A stretch of 64,000 bases of DNA, taken from NCBI RefSeq assembly GCF_028745735.1, contig NZ_JAQZSM010000002.1, positions 295,147 to 359,146 of the forward strand, in the 5' to 3' direction. Positions within the stretch are counted from its first letter, which is position 1; every line of letters starts with the position of its first letter. Origin of the DNA: Roseinatronobacter alkalisoli. GTDB lineage: Bacteria > Pseudomonadota > Alphaproteobacteria > Rhodobacterales > Rhodobacteraceae. The translations under genes and the position numbers were made by a program. The notes under the pieces were generated by a model that did not search any database, was not told where the DNA came from, and worked only from the letters and a program-made list of their open reading frames with translations. Shown piece by piece: positions 37,282-47,716 of this stretch.

Positions 37282-38167
37282 ATGCAAGACGCTATCGTGA
37301 TCGGGGGCAGCTACGCCGGAATGGCCGCCGCCCTGCAACTGCTGCGTGCGCGGCGCAAGGTCATGGTGATCGATGCGGGACAGCGGCGCAACCGTTCTGC
37401 CAGCCATTCGCATGGTTTTCTGGGGCAGGATGGCATAAACCGGCCGTCATCTGGGCTACGGCGCGCAAACAGCTTGAAACCTATCCGACACTAAGCTGGG
37501 TGGAAGCTTCGGCAACTGGTATCAACGGGCAGAAGGATGATTTTCATGTCGGAACCGATACTGGCGCAACCTTTGCCGCACGGCGCATCCTGCCGGGGAC
37601 CGGATTGTTGACCATCTTCCCGACATTCCCGGTCTTGCGGGTCGTTGGGGCAAGACCGTGTTTCACTGCCCCTATTGCCATGGCTATGAACTGGAACAGG
37701 GGCGCATTGGCGTGATCGCCACAGGGCCGATGTCGGTGCATCAGGCGCCATTGCTGCCGGAATGGGGTGCGGTGACGTTTCTGACCAATGCCGCGATGAT
37801 GCCTGACGATGCGCAGCGCGCCGATCTGGCCCGGCGCGGTGTCACCGTTGAGGAAACTCCTGTCGCACGGATATCCGGCAATGCAATGGTTGAACTTCGC
37901 GATGGGCGAAGCCTGTCCTTTGCGGGGCTGTTCATCGCCACCCGCACCACGCCTGCAAGTGCGCTTGCCGAAACGGCCGGTTGCGCGCTGATGGACACCC
38001 CCATGGGCAGCCAGATCCGGAAGGGTGCTACCAAAGAAACCACTGTGCCGGGCATTTTCACCTGTGGTGATGTTGCGCGGGCACCACATTCGGTTTCGCT
38101 TGCAGTGGGCGACGGGGCATGGGTGGGCGCGCAACTGCACCGCTCCCTTGTCTGGCCGGAAAGCTGA
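37282..38167 (+). pseudogene. Frameshifted thioredoxin-reductase-like FAD oxidoreductase
   Basis: The protein is spread over three frames. It begins MQDAIVIGGSYAGMAAALQLL (FAD motif), continues from about 37440 in another frame through PAVIWATARKQLETYPTLSWVEASATG, and from about 37605 in a third frame through IVDHLPDIPG, the redox CPYC motif (in FHCPYCHGYE) and the C-terminal FTCGDVARAPHSVSLAVGDG. Each shift fits loss of one base, near 37432-37443 and 37603-37606. Total loss of two bases leaves the gene out of frame. It is probably a decayed disulfide reductase. Base-calling errors would give the same picture. It follows the Rrf2 gene by three bases. Confidence 0.8.
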
Positions 38168-38359
38168 GCGGATGTTGCCACGCTGTATTTTGCCCGTGTT
38201 CAGCGCAGGCCCATGGGGTATGGCCCCATGTTCCGCGCGCGTTCTTCAACCCATGCGAAAGGAACGGGCATTGGCGCACGCCCGTTCACCTGCCGCAACG
38301 CCGTGATCCGTGGCGCGATCATCTTGCTGCCATGCATGTGATATTATAACAACGCGACC

Positions 38360-40870
38360 ATGACCCGGACTCATTCCCCCCGCCATATCGCTGCGCTTGG
38401 TGCGCTGTTCACGCTGTCGGGTGCGGCGGCGCTGATTTATCAGGTACTCTGGGTGCGCGAGCTGGGACTCCTGTTCGGGTCGACCGCACAGGCGGCGGCG
38501 TTGACGATCGCGATTTTCTTTACCGGTATCGCGTTAGGTGGCTGGCTGTTCGGGCGGGTCTCCGGGCGGCTGGCGCGGCCCCTGCGCGCTTTCGGATGGG
38601 TGGAAGCCGGGGTGGCCGCGACTGCCCTGGGGCATTTTCTGGTGGCCGATGCCTATTTCACGCTTTACCCCGCGCTTTATGCCATGATCGGTGGCATACC
38701 CGTGCTTGAAACCGCGCTGAAAGCCGGGGTGGCCGGTACGATCCTGCTGCCTTCGGCCATTCTGATGGGGGGCACGCTGCCGTTGATGGGCCAGCATGTG
38801 ATCCGTGCTCAGGACAGTCTGGGGCGGATGGGATCGGCGCTTTATGCACTGAACACCGCGGGCGGGGCCATGGGGGCGCTTGCGGCAGGGTTCTTTCTGC
38901 CGATATGGCTGGGCTTTTCGGGTGCCTATCTGCTGGCGGTGGGGTTTGATCTGGTCGTGGGGCTGTCGGCGCTGTTTCTTGCGCGCCGCGCCCTGCCGGT
39001 CGTGGCGCAGAATTGCCAGCCCCGCGTCGCCATCCCTGCGCGGCTGTGGATCATCGCTTTTGCGTCCGGCTTTGCCACGCTGGCGGTCGAAGTGATCTGG
39101 ACCCGCGCCTTCGCCCAGGTGCTGCAGAATTCGGTCTATACCTATGCACTGGTGCTGACTGTGTTTTTGCTGGCCCTGTCGCTTGGTGCGGGGCTGGCCA
39201 ACGGGCTGAACCGCACAGCGTTGCGCCCCGATGCAGTGCTGACTGGCTTGCTTCTGGCCGCAGCCGCCGTTGTCGCCGCTACGCCGCATCTGTTCCACCA
39301 TCTGACCGGGGGGCTGGGCTATCTGGGCGGGCGGGCTGATTTTGCAGGCTATGTGTGGGAGGTCGGGCGCGTCGCGGTTCTGACCATGCTGATCCCCGGC
39401 ACAATCCTGGGCGCGGTGCTTCCCTATCTGCTGCGCCTGATGGAAGGCGGCGCGCCGGGCGCAGTGCTGGGACGGCTGATTGCAGTGAACACGACAGGCG
39501 CAATCTTCGGCGCGCTCGCAGGTGGTTTTGTGTTGCTGCCAATGGTGGGTGCGTGGAAAGGGCTGTGGCTGATGGGGGCCGTCTATGCCGTGCTGGTGCT
39601 GGCGCTGTGGCAACCATCTGACGGGTGGGGCGCGCGGATCGCGCGCTTCGCGGGGCTGGCGGGCGTGGTCGTCCTGCTGGCAGGCCAGCCGGGCCTGCAG
39701 GCCGCGCGGCTGAATACCGCCGAGGAGTTGCTGGCCTTCCGCGAAGGGGCATCGGCCCATGTGGCCGTTGTCGCGCGGGAGGAGTCAAAATTCATCCGCG
39801 TCAATAACTTCTACACTTTGGGCGGGTCTGGCGCGCTGGTGCCTGAACGCAACCAGACCATGATCCCGCTGCTGACCCATCCTTCCCCGCGCGAGATATT
39901 CTTTCTGGGGCTTGGCACTGGTATTTCCGCCGGTGCGGGGTTGTTTGCCAATCCCGACCGTGTGACCGTGTGCGAGTTGTTGCCAGATGTGATCGATTTC
40001 GCGCGCGACTGGTTCGGCCCGTATGTGAACGGGCTGTTTGACGACCCGCGCGTGACCATCCATCCTGAAGATGGTCGTCAATGCCTTGCCCGATCACGCG
40101 CGACCTATGACATGATCATTGCGGACCTGTTCACCCCGTGGCGTGCTGGTGTTGGAAATGTCTATACGGCGGAGCATTACCGCCTTGCGGCCAGCCGCCT
40201 GAATGCAGGCGGGGCTTATGTGCAATGGATGCCGCTTTATCAGGTGTCGCGTCGTGAATTTGAGATTGTCGCCAATACCATGGTGCAAGCCTTTCCCGAA
40301 GTGACAATCTGGCGCGGGGATCTTTACCCCGAACGCTCAATCGTGGCACTTGTGGGGCGCAAGACCCCCGCGCCGCTTGACCCTGCGACACTGGCCGCGC
40401 AGTGGCGCGCGATGACGGGCAGCGACGAACCCGATGATGTGCTGTCCGCGCGCGCGCTCAAATTCTATGCAGGCAATGCCGCGTCCGGGCTTTTTGCCGA
40501 CGCGCCCGTCAATACCGATGACCTGCCCCTGATCGAATACCTTGCCCCACGCACGCATCGCGCGGTTATCGCAGGGCGTGCAAACTGGTTGACCGGTCCT
40601 GAGCGCGACCGGTTCTACACTGATTTGCTGGATGCCCTGCCCCCCGGAAGCGACCCCCATCTGGCGCTGCTGACACCGGCGCAGCGCAACCTTGCCCGCG
40701 CTGGCGCGGTCTATGCAGAATGGCGGGGATTGCGCACGCGCAACGACCTGCGCGCAGGCGCCCTGTGGCAGGATTTTCTGGCGCTGACCCCGTCCCATGC
40801 CCGCGACCCTGACAGCCCCGCCGGGCAGGTCGCCATCGGGGGCATGGCCTTCGGGGAAGGGGCGGACTGA
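38360..40870 (+). CDS. MFS-like membrane / spermidine synthase-like fusion
   Basis: This 836-residue protein has an N-terminal part of about 430 residues with a dozen hydrophobic helices and a C-terminal spermidine synthase-like Rossmann domain. The latter has the SAM-pocket motif FLGLGTGISAGAGL near residue 515, CELLPDVIDFARDW, PEDGRQCL and YDMIIADLFTPW. The catalytic Asp pair of real spermidine synthases is partly preserved. Such fusions are widespread in bacteria, but their substrates are mostly unknown. It stands alone between the pseudogene and the sugar operon. Confidence 0.85.
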   Translation: MTRTHSPRHIAALGALFTLSGAAALIYQVLWVRELGLLFGSTAQAAALTIAIFFTGIALGGWLFGRVSGRLARPLRAFGWVEAGVAATALGHFLVADAYFTLYPALYAMIGGIPVLETALKAGVAGTILLPSAILMGGTLPLMGQHVIRAQDSLGRMGSALYALNTAGGAMGALAAGFFLPIWLGFSGAYLLAVGFDLVVGLSALFLARRALPVVAQNCQPRVAIPARLWIIAFASGFATLAVEVIWTRAFAQVLQNSVYTYALVLTVFLLALSLGAGLANGLNRTALRPDAVLTGLLLAAAAVVAATPHLFHHLTGGLGYLGGRADFAGYVWEVGRVAVLTMLIPGTILGAVLPYLLRLMEGGAPGAVLGRLIAVNTTGAIFGALAGGFVLLPMVGAWKGLWLMGAVYAVLVLALWQPSDGWGARIARFAGLAGVVVLLAGQPGLQAARLNTAEELLAFREGASAHVAVVAREESKFIRVNNFYTLGGSGALVPERNQTMIPLLTHPSPREIFFLGLGTGISAGAGLFANPDRVTVCELLPDVIDFARDWFGPYVNGLFDDPRVTIHPEDGRQCLARSRATYDMIIADLFTPWRAGVGNVYTAEHYRLAASRLNAGGAYVQWMPLYQVSRREFEIVANTMVQAFPEVTIWRGDLYPERSIVALVGRKTPAPLDPATLAAQWRAMTGSDEPDDVLSARALKFYAGNAASGLFADAPVNTDDLPLIEYLAPRTHRAVIAGRANWLTGPERDRFYTDLLDALPPGSDPHLALLTPAQRNLARAGAVYAEWRGLRTRNDLRAGALWQDFLALTPSHARDPDSPAGQVAIGGMAFGEGAD

Positions 40871-41116
40871 CAAATCGTCGGCGCGAAGCGGCGATGCAAC
40901 ACGCCTGTAAGGCACCGCTGCCGGTCCGCGAACACGCGCAACACATGGCCGCTGGTCCAGACATGCAATCCCATTCGTGAAATGGCTGCACTGCTTTTCC
41001 CAAACGCGCCGCGCAAGCCCCGCAAGCAGGCCCGCCGATTTCGCTGATGTCAGGTCAGTTGACGCCGGTTATACCGCCTGCATCAACTGACTCCACCCGA
41101 CATGGGTCGGGGTCAC

Positions 41117-42697
41117 TCAGACCCCGCAGCGCCAGACGGTTATGCCCAGCGAACCGGCAAGGGCTGCCTTGGCGGCCATCATGCGGTCCGCCGCATCAGC
41201 CGTTGTCGCATAGGCGATCTGGATATGGTTTGCCTTATGGCGTGCCATCATCTGATCACGGGTAACGCCGGTCAGAATGGCGTTCATGATCGGCCATTCC
41301 GGGGTCGTACCGGCTGATCGCCGCGCAACTTCGGCATCCGGTAGCGCCACGGCTTGCCCGCGCCCGATATCCATGTGCAGCGCCCCGTCCTGAAGGTAGA
41401 TGCGACTCCAGATGATTTCGCCAGGTTTGGCAATGCCTTTCAGGCTGCCCCCCCCCGATGGGAAGAACATCGCGGGTTGGCGCAGGCTTTCGGACCCGGC
41501 CCAGCCGCCGGTGTTATGCGCAGGCGGCACGGCGCCCGAAATCTCGAACAGCCAGACGAAATCATCCCGGCCTTCGGGAACACTGCCCCAGCGCAGATCA
41601 TGCAGGGTGTTTTCCACAGGCTGCCCCATGGCGCGGTGCAGTCGGTTGGTCAGTATTCCGTCCAGACCGGCGCATTCATCCACTTCGTTGAAATGCACAA
41701 TGGCCTGACCTGCGCGGATGACCGAGCCGTCAGCCGCGGTGACATCGGGGCGGTCGTCATTGTTCAGCATGCCTTCAACAAGGTCCGAGGCGGGCAGAAG
41801 GTCTTTCAGCCCCTGCTGGTACTGAATCCCGATTGCCTCGCACCCGAATTCATCGGCCATGCGCACAGCGGCAATATACATGCGGCACTGGTCCAGTACC
41901 TGCGCTTCGGTCAGTTCCGTCGCGGGATCAGTGCCAAGATGGAATGTCAGACCCCGCCCGCGCAGCCAGTCATAGACCGCGCGTGCCTCTGGTTCCGGCA
42001 CCGCCTTCGTCGCGTGATAGAGGGCGGATTGCGACAAGCGTTCCTTGAACACGCCCATGGGCATCAGCAATTCATCGGGGATGATGGCATTATACATGCC
42101 CATGCATCCCTCATCGAACACACCAAGGATGGTCTTGCGGGTTTGCAGATCGTCCCTGATGGCGGCGATGATCGCTGCATCCTCGGGGGGAACGGCTGCG
42201 TCAAACGGGGCAACATGGCTGGCATCATGGGAGACAGTGCCGCTGCGCAGCCATTCCGCCAGTCCGTCACGGAAAAAAGCATCGTCGAATGTCTCGCTCC
42301 AGAGTGAGGCATAGGCAATTCCGGCTTTGGTCAGTGACCCGTTCAGGTTCAGCATCCCCACCAGCCCCGGCCATTGCCCCGACCAGTTGGCAACCGTCAG
42401 GATGGGGCCGCGATGCGTGGTCAGGCCGGGCAGGACATGGTGCGAATACTGCCACACTGCTTCGGCCACGATCAGGGGGGCGTCAGGGTCAATCGTGGCA
42501 AAAACATCCATCCCTTCGCGTTGCGACGCGATGAAGCCGTGGCCTTGCGGCTTGACCGGATGGGCGCGGACCAGTTCATGCCCCAGTTCGGCGAAAACGC
42601 TGGTCAGTTTGTCTTCCATCGCCTGTTGCGCAGGCCAGCATTGCACATTGGCGCTTTCACGCAGATCGCCGCTGGCAACAAGGTATATCTTCGTCAT
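41117..42697 (-). CDS. L-fucose/L-arabinose isomerase family protein
   Basis: This 526-residue protein shows the sugar-isomerase fold family features [44 protein letters not shown] and [12 protein letters not shown]. It does not look like the E. coli FucI. As the last gene of an operon with an alpha-L-rhamnosidase and an FGGY kinase, it probably isomerises the released 6-deoxy sugar to a ketose. Rhamnose is the expected substrate but is not proven. It starts four bases after the kinase stop with AAAGGACT upstream. Confidence 0.75.
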   Translation of the reverse strand: MTKIYLVASGDLRESANVQCWPAQQAMEDKLTSVFAELGHELVRAHPVKPQGHGFIASQREGMDVFATIDPDAPLIVAEAVWQYSHHVLPGLTTHRGPILTVANWSGQWPGLVGMLNLNGSLTKAGIAYASLWSETFDDAFFRDGLAEWLRSGTVSHDASHVAPFDAAVPPEDAAIIAAIRDDLQTRKTILGVFDEGCMGMYNAIIPDELLMPMGVFKERLSQSALYHATKAVPEPEARAVYDWLRGRGLTFHLGTDPATELTEAQVLDQCRMYIAAVRMADEFGCEAIGIQYQQGLKDLLPASDLVEGMLNNDDRPDVTAADGSVIRAGQAIVHFNEVDECAGLDGILTNRLHRAMGQPVENTLHDLRWGSVPEGRDDFVWLFEISGAVPPAHNTGGWAGSESLRQPAMFFPSGGGSLKGIAKPGEIIWSRIYLQDGALHMDIGRGQAVALPDAEVARRSAGTTPEWPIMNAILTGVTRDQMMARHKANHIQIAYATTADAADRMMAAKAALAGSLGITVWRCGV

Positions 42698-42700
42698 GGC

Positions 42701-44326
42701 TCAGTCCTTTTTCATCAGCGCCACATAGGCGGCGTAATCGTCCTGCATGCGCTGCATCACGGTGAATTTGCGGTCATGATACGCGGCGATATCGCCACCG
42801 CGTGGGGCGATGATCTGCGCGCCGCCCGACATCTGCGGCATGGCGGCGGGCAGGTCGGGTTGCGCGCCTGCGGCCACCGCGCCCAGCATGGCACAGCCCA
42901 GCAACACAGGTTCTTCCTGATCGGGCACCACCACCTTGCAGCCGGTCGCATCGGCATGTTCGCGCAGGTAAAGGGCGTTGCGCGCCAGCCCGCCGCTGAC
43001 AACCAGCGTGTCAATTGCCACGCCCTGATCGCGCATCACCTGCAGGATGTGGCGGGTGCCATAGGCCAGTGCCTGCACGCTTGCCAGATAGTCCAGCGCC
43101 AGATCATCAATGCCGGTATCCAGTGTCAGCCCGGCAGTGCCACCCTTGCGCCACGGTTCGGCCCGCGGTGACCGGTTGCCGTGAAAATCAGGCTGCACAT
43201 GGCGCGCATGGGTCAGGGTGGCGGTTTCATCACCCATCTGCGCCAGATGCGCATCGATCAGGTCGGTAATGCGGCAGCCTTGCGCCTGCGCCCGTTCGGT
43301 CAGCGCATCCGCAGCCGCATGCCGCGCGATCACACTGTCGAGCAGCGCGCCTGCTGCGGATTGCCCCCCTTCAAGCGCCCAAAGATTGCCCGTTACCACG
43401 CCGAAATACGGACCCCAGATACCCGGCACGAACACAGGTTCCGGCGTCAGCGCGATATGGCAGGTTGATGTGCCGGCAATGACCGCCAGCCGCCCGTCCA
43501 GCGCAGTGCCCGCATCCAGCCCCACGCCAAGGGTCCCCAGCGCGCCGGCATGCGCGTCGATCAGGCTGGCCGCAACGGGTGTGCCGGGGCGCAGGCCCAG
43601 TTCCTGTGCTGCCGCATCTGTCAACCCGCCACAGGGCTGGCCGGGTGCGGCAAGGGTGGTGCCGATGCGGGCGTGATTGTCCAGTGTCAGGTCTTCCAGC
43701 CCGATGGCGGCCAGAAACGCATCGTCCCAGCCTTCGCCATGTTGCCCCATATGGCCAAGATAGGTCCATTTGCACACCATGGAACACAGCGACCGGGTGG
43801 CGCTGCCGGTCGCGCGATGCACCAGCCAGTCGGGCAGATCGAAAAACGCCCCTGCCGCTGCCCATGCCTGCGGCAGTTCCCGCTTCAGCCAACGCAGTTT
43901 CGGCAATTCCATCTCGGGGGAAATGGTGCCGCCGACATATTGCAACGGCGCACCGCCGATGGCGTTGATTGCATCCGCATCGCCCAGTGCGCGGTGGTCC
44001 ATCCACAGGATGACATCCTGATCCGGCGCGCCGTCCGGGTCCACTGATACCGGGCCGCCCTGCGCGGTGTTGACCACCAGCGAACAGGTTGCGTCAAACC
44101 CGATGCCCCTGATATCGCCTGCATCCACGTCGGCGCGTGCGACAGCATCGCGGACCGCCGCAGCAACCGAGGCCCAGATCCGGGCAGAGCTTTGCTGTGC
44201 AAAGCCTGCGCGTGGGCGGTGGGTGGTGATGGCCTGCGCCGCTGTGCCCAGCAGGCGGCCGGATGCATCGAACACGCCCGCGCGCGCACTGCCTGTGCCG
44301 ACATCGACACCCAGAAAATAGGTCAT
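42701..44326 (-). CDS. FGGY-family carbohydrate kinase
   Basis: This 541-residue sugar kinase has the actin-like ATPase fold. The phosphate-1 motif is FLGVDVGTGSARAGVF at the N-terminus, followed by DLPDWLVHRATGS and STCHIALTPEPVFVPG in the middle, and the adenosine motif VSGGLARNALY near residue 439. It is closest in pattern to the pentulose (ribulo-) kinase group. It lies between the GH78 and isomerase genes and should phosphorylate the isomerase product. Confidence 0.85.
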   Translation of the reverse strand: MTYFLGVDVGTGSARAGVFDASGRLLGTAAQAITTHRPRAGFAQQSSARIWASVAAAVRDAVARADVDAGDIRGIGFDATCSLVVNTAQGGPVSVDPDGAPDQDVILWMDHRALGDADAINAIGGAPLQYVGGTISPEMELPKLRWLKRELPQAWAAAGAFFDLPDWLVHRATGSATRSLCSMVCKWTYLGHMGQHGEGWDDAFLAAIGLEDLTLDNHARIGTTLAAPGQPCGGLTDAAAQELGLRPGTPVAASLIDAHAGALGTLGVGLDAGTALDGRLAVIAGTSTCHIALTPEPVFVPGIWGPYFGVVTGNLWALEGGQSAAGALLDSVIARHAAADALTERAQAQGCRITDLIDAHLAQMGDETATLTHARHVQPDFHGNRSPRAEPWRKGGTAGLTLDTGIDDLALDYLASVQALAYGTRHILQVMRDQGVAIDTLVVSGGLARNALYLREHADATGCKVVVPDQEEPVLLGCAMLGAVAAGAQPDLPAAMPQMSGGAQIIAPRGGDIAAYHDRKFTVMQRMQDDYAAYVALMKKD

Positions 44327-44327
44327 G

Positions 44328-46991
44328 TCATGCTCCTGTTTCAGGCCGGGTCAGGCGCAGATCATGCGCCCCGGCGGTCAAGATGAAATCAGCGCCCTGC
44401 GGTGCGGTCCAGCCCGCAGGCAAGGTCACATGGGCGCAGGTATCGGCGGGCAGGGTGACCTGCCAGTTCACGCGGTTCCCGTCCATGGTCCAGGCGCTGT
44501 GAATGCGCCCATGCGGTGCGTCATACCATGCGCTGACATGGCCGATGCGCCCGTCAAAGACAGGGCGCATGCGCAGCTTGCGAAAGCCCGGACCGGCGGG
44601 GTCCGTGTCAATCCCCGCCAGCCGTGCCCATATCCATTCCCCCACAGCGCCGTAGGCATAATGATTGAAGGAATTCATCGCTGTGGACTGAAAGCCGCCA
44701 TCGGGCGTCCAGCCGTCCCAGCGTTCCCATATCGTCGTGGCCCCCTGCGCGATGGAAAACCCCCAGGACGGATAGGTGTCCTTCAGCAGCAGATCCACCG
44801 CACGCGCCGGTGACAGCCAGTCACAGACCACGGGTGCAAGGTGGCGCACGCCCAGAAAGCCGGTTTGCAAATGCCCGTCCGCGGCGGCGATCAGCGCGTC
44901 CAGCCGTGCGGCGGCCTGCGCGCGCAGGGGCGGCGGCAGCAATTCGAAATCCAGTGCCAGCAGATAGGCGGTCTGGGTGTCGCCGGTAAGGCGGTCTTCG
45001 TGCCAGAAAGCCGCCAGAAAAGTGTCGCGCAGCCGTGCGGCCAGCGTGGACCAGCGGGTAGGGGTCTGGCCAATGGTTTCCGCGATCCGGCCCATCAGGT
45101 CCACCAGCCGGATCCAGTAGGCAGTGTTGATCAGCGGGCGATGTGTGGCAGGGCCAATCGACAGCCAGTCCCCGTAATTATTGTTCACCCCGTTCACGCG
45201 CAAACCATCTGGGTTCTGGCGTTCAATCCAATCCATCCATGCCACGAAGGGTTGCCAGCAGCGCTGCAACAGGGCCGCATCGCCGTAGCGCGTGTAGTGA
45301 TCCCAGGCCATGATGATGGGCGCATCGCCCCAGGCGGGTGCGCCGGGTTGCGGGGTCAGGCGGTAGGGATTCAGTGGTTTGGTGGGTGCGACATCAGGAA
45401 AGACGCCATCCGCCGACTGACCGTCGATCAGGTCTTCCATCCATTTCGACAGGAAGGATGTGACATCCATGAAATACCCCGCTGTGCGCCAGAAAACCTG
45501 CGCATCGGCGGTCCAGCCATAGCGTTCGTCGCGCTGCGGGCAATCGGTCGGCACGGATAGGAAATTTCCACGCTGACTCCAGAAAATGTTTGAAATTAGC
45601 TGGTTCAGCATCGGGTTGCCGGTGCTGATCTGCCCCGTTACCGGCAGGTCGGTCTGGATTGCCACGGCCTGCAGCGACACGTCCTGCAACGGGGCGGAGG
45701 ATGTAAGCCCGACATACTGAAACCCGTGAAAGGTGAAGCGGGGGGTGTATTCCTCTGGTCCGTTGCCGTGGCAGATATAGATATCCTCGGACACCGCATA
45801 GCGCAGGTTGTCGGTATAAAGCGCGCCGTTCCCGTCCAGCCGTTCAGCATGGCGCAGGCGGATTTCGGTGCCGCGCGGGGCGGTCACCTGCATGCGCACA
45901 TATCCTGCAAGGTTCTGGCCGAAATCGAATACTGCGCTGCCATCGGGGGCGGTGCTGCGCTGGCGCACCGGCAGGCTGGCCACTTTGCGCGCGGGTTCGG
46001 TGCGCGATGGTTCCAGCAGCGGCGCGCGGGGTTCGGGCGTGATGGCTTCCACCGGTTGCCAGTTTTCCGGCTGGTATGCGGCATCGCACCAGCCTGTCAG
46101 GTCCAGCCGGGCGTCATACATCTCGCCTGCCAGAAAATCCGAATAGCAGACTGGCCCTTGCCGGGTCTGCCATTGGTCATCGCTGGTAATGCACAGGGTT
46201 TCGCCATTTTCCATATCGATATGCAGCTGAAGCATCAGCGCGGGACGTCCGCCATAATGGTTGCCCGCGCGGCGCTGATTATGCCCGATGCGCCCGCTAT
46301 ACCACCCTTCGCCCAGTATCGCGCCGATGACATTGGGACCATCGGTCAGCAAGTCGGTGACATCGAAACTCTGATAAGGCGCGCGGATGTGGTAGTCGGT
46401 CCAGCCGGGTGCCATGACATGATCGCCGATGCGATGGCCGTTCAGATACAGTTCATAAAGCCCCAGCGCCGACGCATAGACAAATGCCCGCGCGGGCCGC
46501 GCCTGCAGCGCAAAAGGTCGGCGCAGATAATCGGCAGGCCGTGCCTGAAAGCGGTTGTCATAGGTGGTGTCCTGCGGCACCGCGCGCCCTTCGGGCAGCA
46601 CAAAATAACGTGCGATCCAATCGCCGTGCCAGTCCTGCGGGGCCAGCCCGGTGAAGAAGGATGCGACGGGTGCGAAATCCGATGCCTGGTCAAGGTGATC
46701 CCAGACCTGCACGCTGTAAAACACCCGCGCATCGCGGGGCAGGGCGGGGCCGCCCCATATGGCACTGAAGACCCCGTTTGCGCCCACTTTGCCACTGTCC
46801 CACAACGCGCCGTGCCCTTGCGCAATGCTGGCTGCGGAAAAGTCGGCAATGATACGCCATGCGGTTATGCGCGGGCTGTCCCCGGAAACCGCCCAGCTGA
46901 TGATTGGCGCAGCGCTGTGCAGCCCGTCGGGCCGTGTCAGATCATCGCACCGCAGGCGGTGAACGCGCGGTGTCTCGCTTCTGGCGGTCAT
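44328..46991 (-). CDS. GH78 alpha-L-rhamnosidase
   Basis: This 887-residue glycoside hydrolase has the Bac_rhamnosid layout: an N-terminal fibronectin-like and jelly-roll section, then an (alpha/alpha)6 catalytic barrel. The conserved DCPQRDERYGWTADAQVFWR near residue 480 holds the catalytic acid Glu, with further acidic residues in the barrel. It cleaves terminal L-rhamnose from plant glycosides or polysaccharides. It has no signal peptide, so it acts inside the cell on imported oligosaccharides. The start at 46991 uses GGAGC, one base beyond the GntR stop codon. Confidence 0.9.
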   Translation of the reverse strand: MTARSETPRVHRLRCDDLTRPDGLHSAAPIISWAVSGDSPRITAWRIIADFSAASIAQGHGALWDSGKVGANGVFSAIWGGPALPRDARVFYSVQVWDHLDQASDFAPVASFFTGLAPQDWHGDWIARYFVLPEGRAVPQDTTYDNRFQARPADYLRRPFALQARPARAFVYASALGLYELYLNGHRIGDHVMAPGWTDYHIRAPYQSFDVTDLLTDGPNVIGAILGEGWYSGRIGHNQRRAGNHYGGRPALMLQLHIDMENGETLCITSDDQWQTRQGPVCYSDFLAGEMYDARLDLTGWCDAAYQPENWQPVEAITPEPRAPLLEPSRTEPARKVASLPVRQRSTAPDGSAVFDFGQNLAGYVRMQVTAPRGTEIRLRHAERLDGNGALYTDNLRYAVSEDIYICHGNGPEEYTPRFTFHGFQYVGLTSSAPLQDVSLQAVAIQTDLPVTGQISTGNPMLNQLISNIFWSQRGNFLSVPTDCPQRDERYGWTADAQVFWRTAGYFMDVTSFLSKWMEDLIDGQSADGVFPDVAPTKPLNPYRLTPQPGAPAWGDAPIIMAWDHYTRYGDAALLQRCWQPFVAWMDWIERQNPDGLRVNGVNNNYGDWLSIGPATHRPLINTAYWIRLVDLMGRIAETIGQTPTRWSTLAARLRDTFLAAFWHEDRLTGDTQTAYLLALDFELLPPPLRAQAAARLDALIAAADGHLQTGFLGVRHLAPVVCDWLSPARAVDLLLKDTYPSWGFSIAQGATTIWERWDGWTPDGGFQSTAMNSFNHYAYGAVGEWIWARLAGIDTDPAGPGFRKLRMRPVFDGRIGHVSAWYDAPHGRIHSAWTMDGNRVNWQVTLPADTCAHVTLPAGWTAPQGADFILTAGAHDLRLTRPETGA

Positions 46992-46992
46992 T

Positions 46993-47673
46993 CTACAGCT
47001 CCATTGCCCTGTCGCGCGCATTGGTGATGTGGCGGTCCATGGCCTGCGTTGCCGCGACAGGATTGCGCGACAGGATCGCGTCAATCACCGCCAGATGGTC
47101 GTTGAACGCGCTGGGCAGGGTGTTCGGTCCCAGACTGATCCGGTCTAGCTTGATCAACCGGATACGGATGCTGTTGATATGATGCGCGTTGATCAGCAGG
47201 GCGTTGCGCGTGGCCGCCATCAGCGTGGCGTGAAACCCGCTGTCAATTTCCTGCCCACGGGCGAACAGCGCGTCATCTGCGGATACGGGCACCTGTGCCA
47301 GCACGTCTTCATGCAGTTTGCGCTGGGCGTGCAGGTCGGCGTCGGGCATGGACTTGACGGCCTGCAGCACGGCTTCGCGTTCCAGTGCGGCGCGCATCTG
47401 GAATGCGTCGCGGATCATCGGCAGGTCAATGGCGGGCACCTGAATGCCGCGCTGCGGATAGACCAGCACCAGCCCTTCGGCCTTCAGCCGGGGCAGAAGT
47501 TCGCGCAGCGCCCCGACCGACAGATGCAGCATGTCCACCAGATCGCGCTGGCTGACCAACTGGCCGGGACGCAGCCGACCATCCAGCAGTGCTGCCTGAA
47601 AGGTTTCATAGGCGGCTTCCGTCACGCCGCCATCAGTGCGCCGCGGTGCCGGTGCGCTTGATCTGGTGCCCAT
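46993..47673 (-). CDS. GntR family regulator (FCD subfamily)
   Basis: This 226-residue regulator has an N-terminal winged HTH (LVSQRDLVDMLHLSVGALRELLPRLKAEGLV) and a C-terminal all-helical FCD ligand domain with metal-binding His and Asp residues (FHATLM, HDLAVIDAI-like). FCD regulators sense organic and sugar acids. The ATG at 47673 has GGGAGGTGGAA before it, which outweighs the longer frame. It is in the sugar operon between the aldolase and GH78 genes and probably represses it. Confidence 0.9.
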   Translation of the reverse strand: MGTRSSAPAPRRTDGGVTEAAYETFQAALLDGRLRPGQLVSQRDLVDMLHLSVGALRELLPRLKAEGLVLVYPQRGIQVPAIDLPMIRDAFQMRAALEREAVLQAVKSMPDADLHAQRKLHEDVLAQVPVSADDALFARGQEIDSGFHATLMAATRNALLINAHHINSIRIRLIKLDRISLGPNTLPSAFNDHLAVIDAILSRNPVAATQAMDRHITNARDRAMEL

Positions 47674-47716
47674 TTCCACCTCCCTTTTATTGTGGTGCCC
47701 CGTTCCGGTCACGGTA

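Noticed and set aside
38168..38359. Possible small gene before the MFS/spermidine synthase fusion
   Set aside because: No start signal or family pattern was found.
41054..41116. Possible terminator after the isomerase gene
   Set aside because: Hairpins such as GGGGTC TGAGT GACCCC are present but no T-run follows, so I do not call it.
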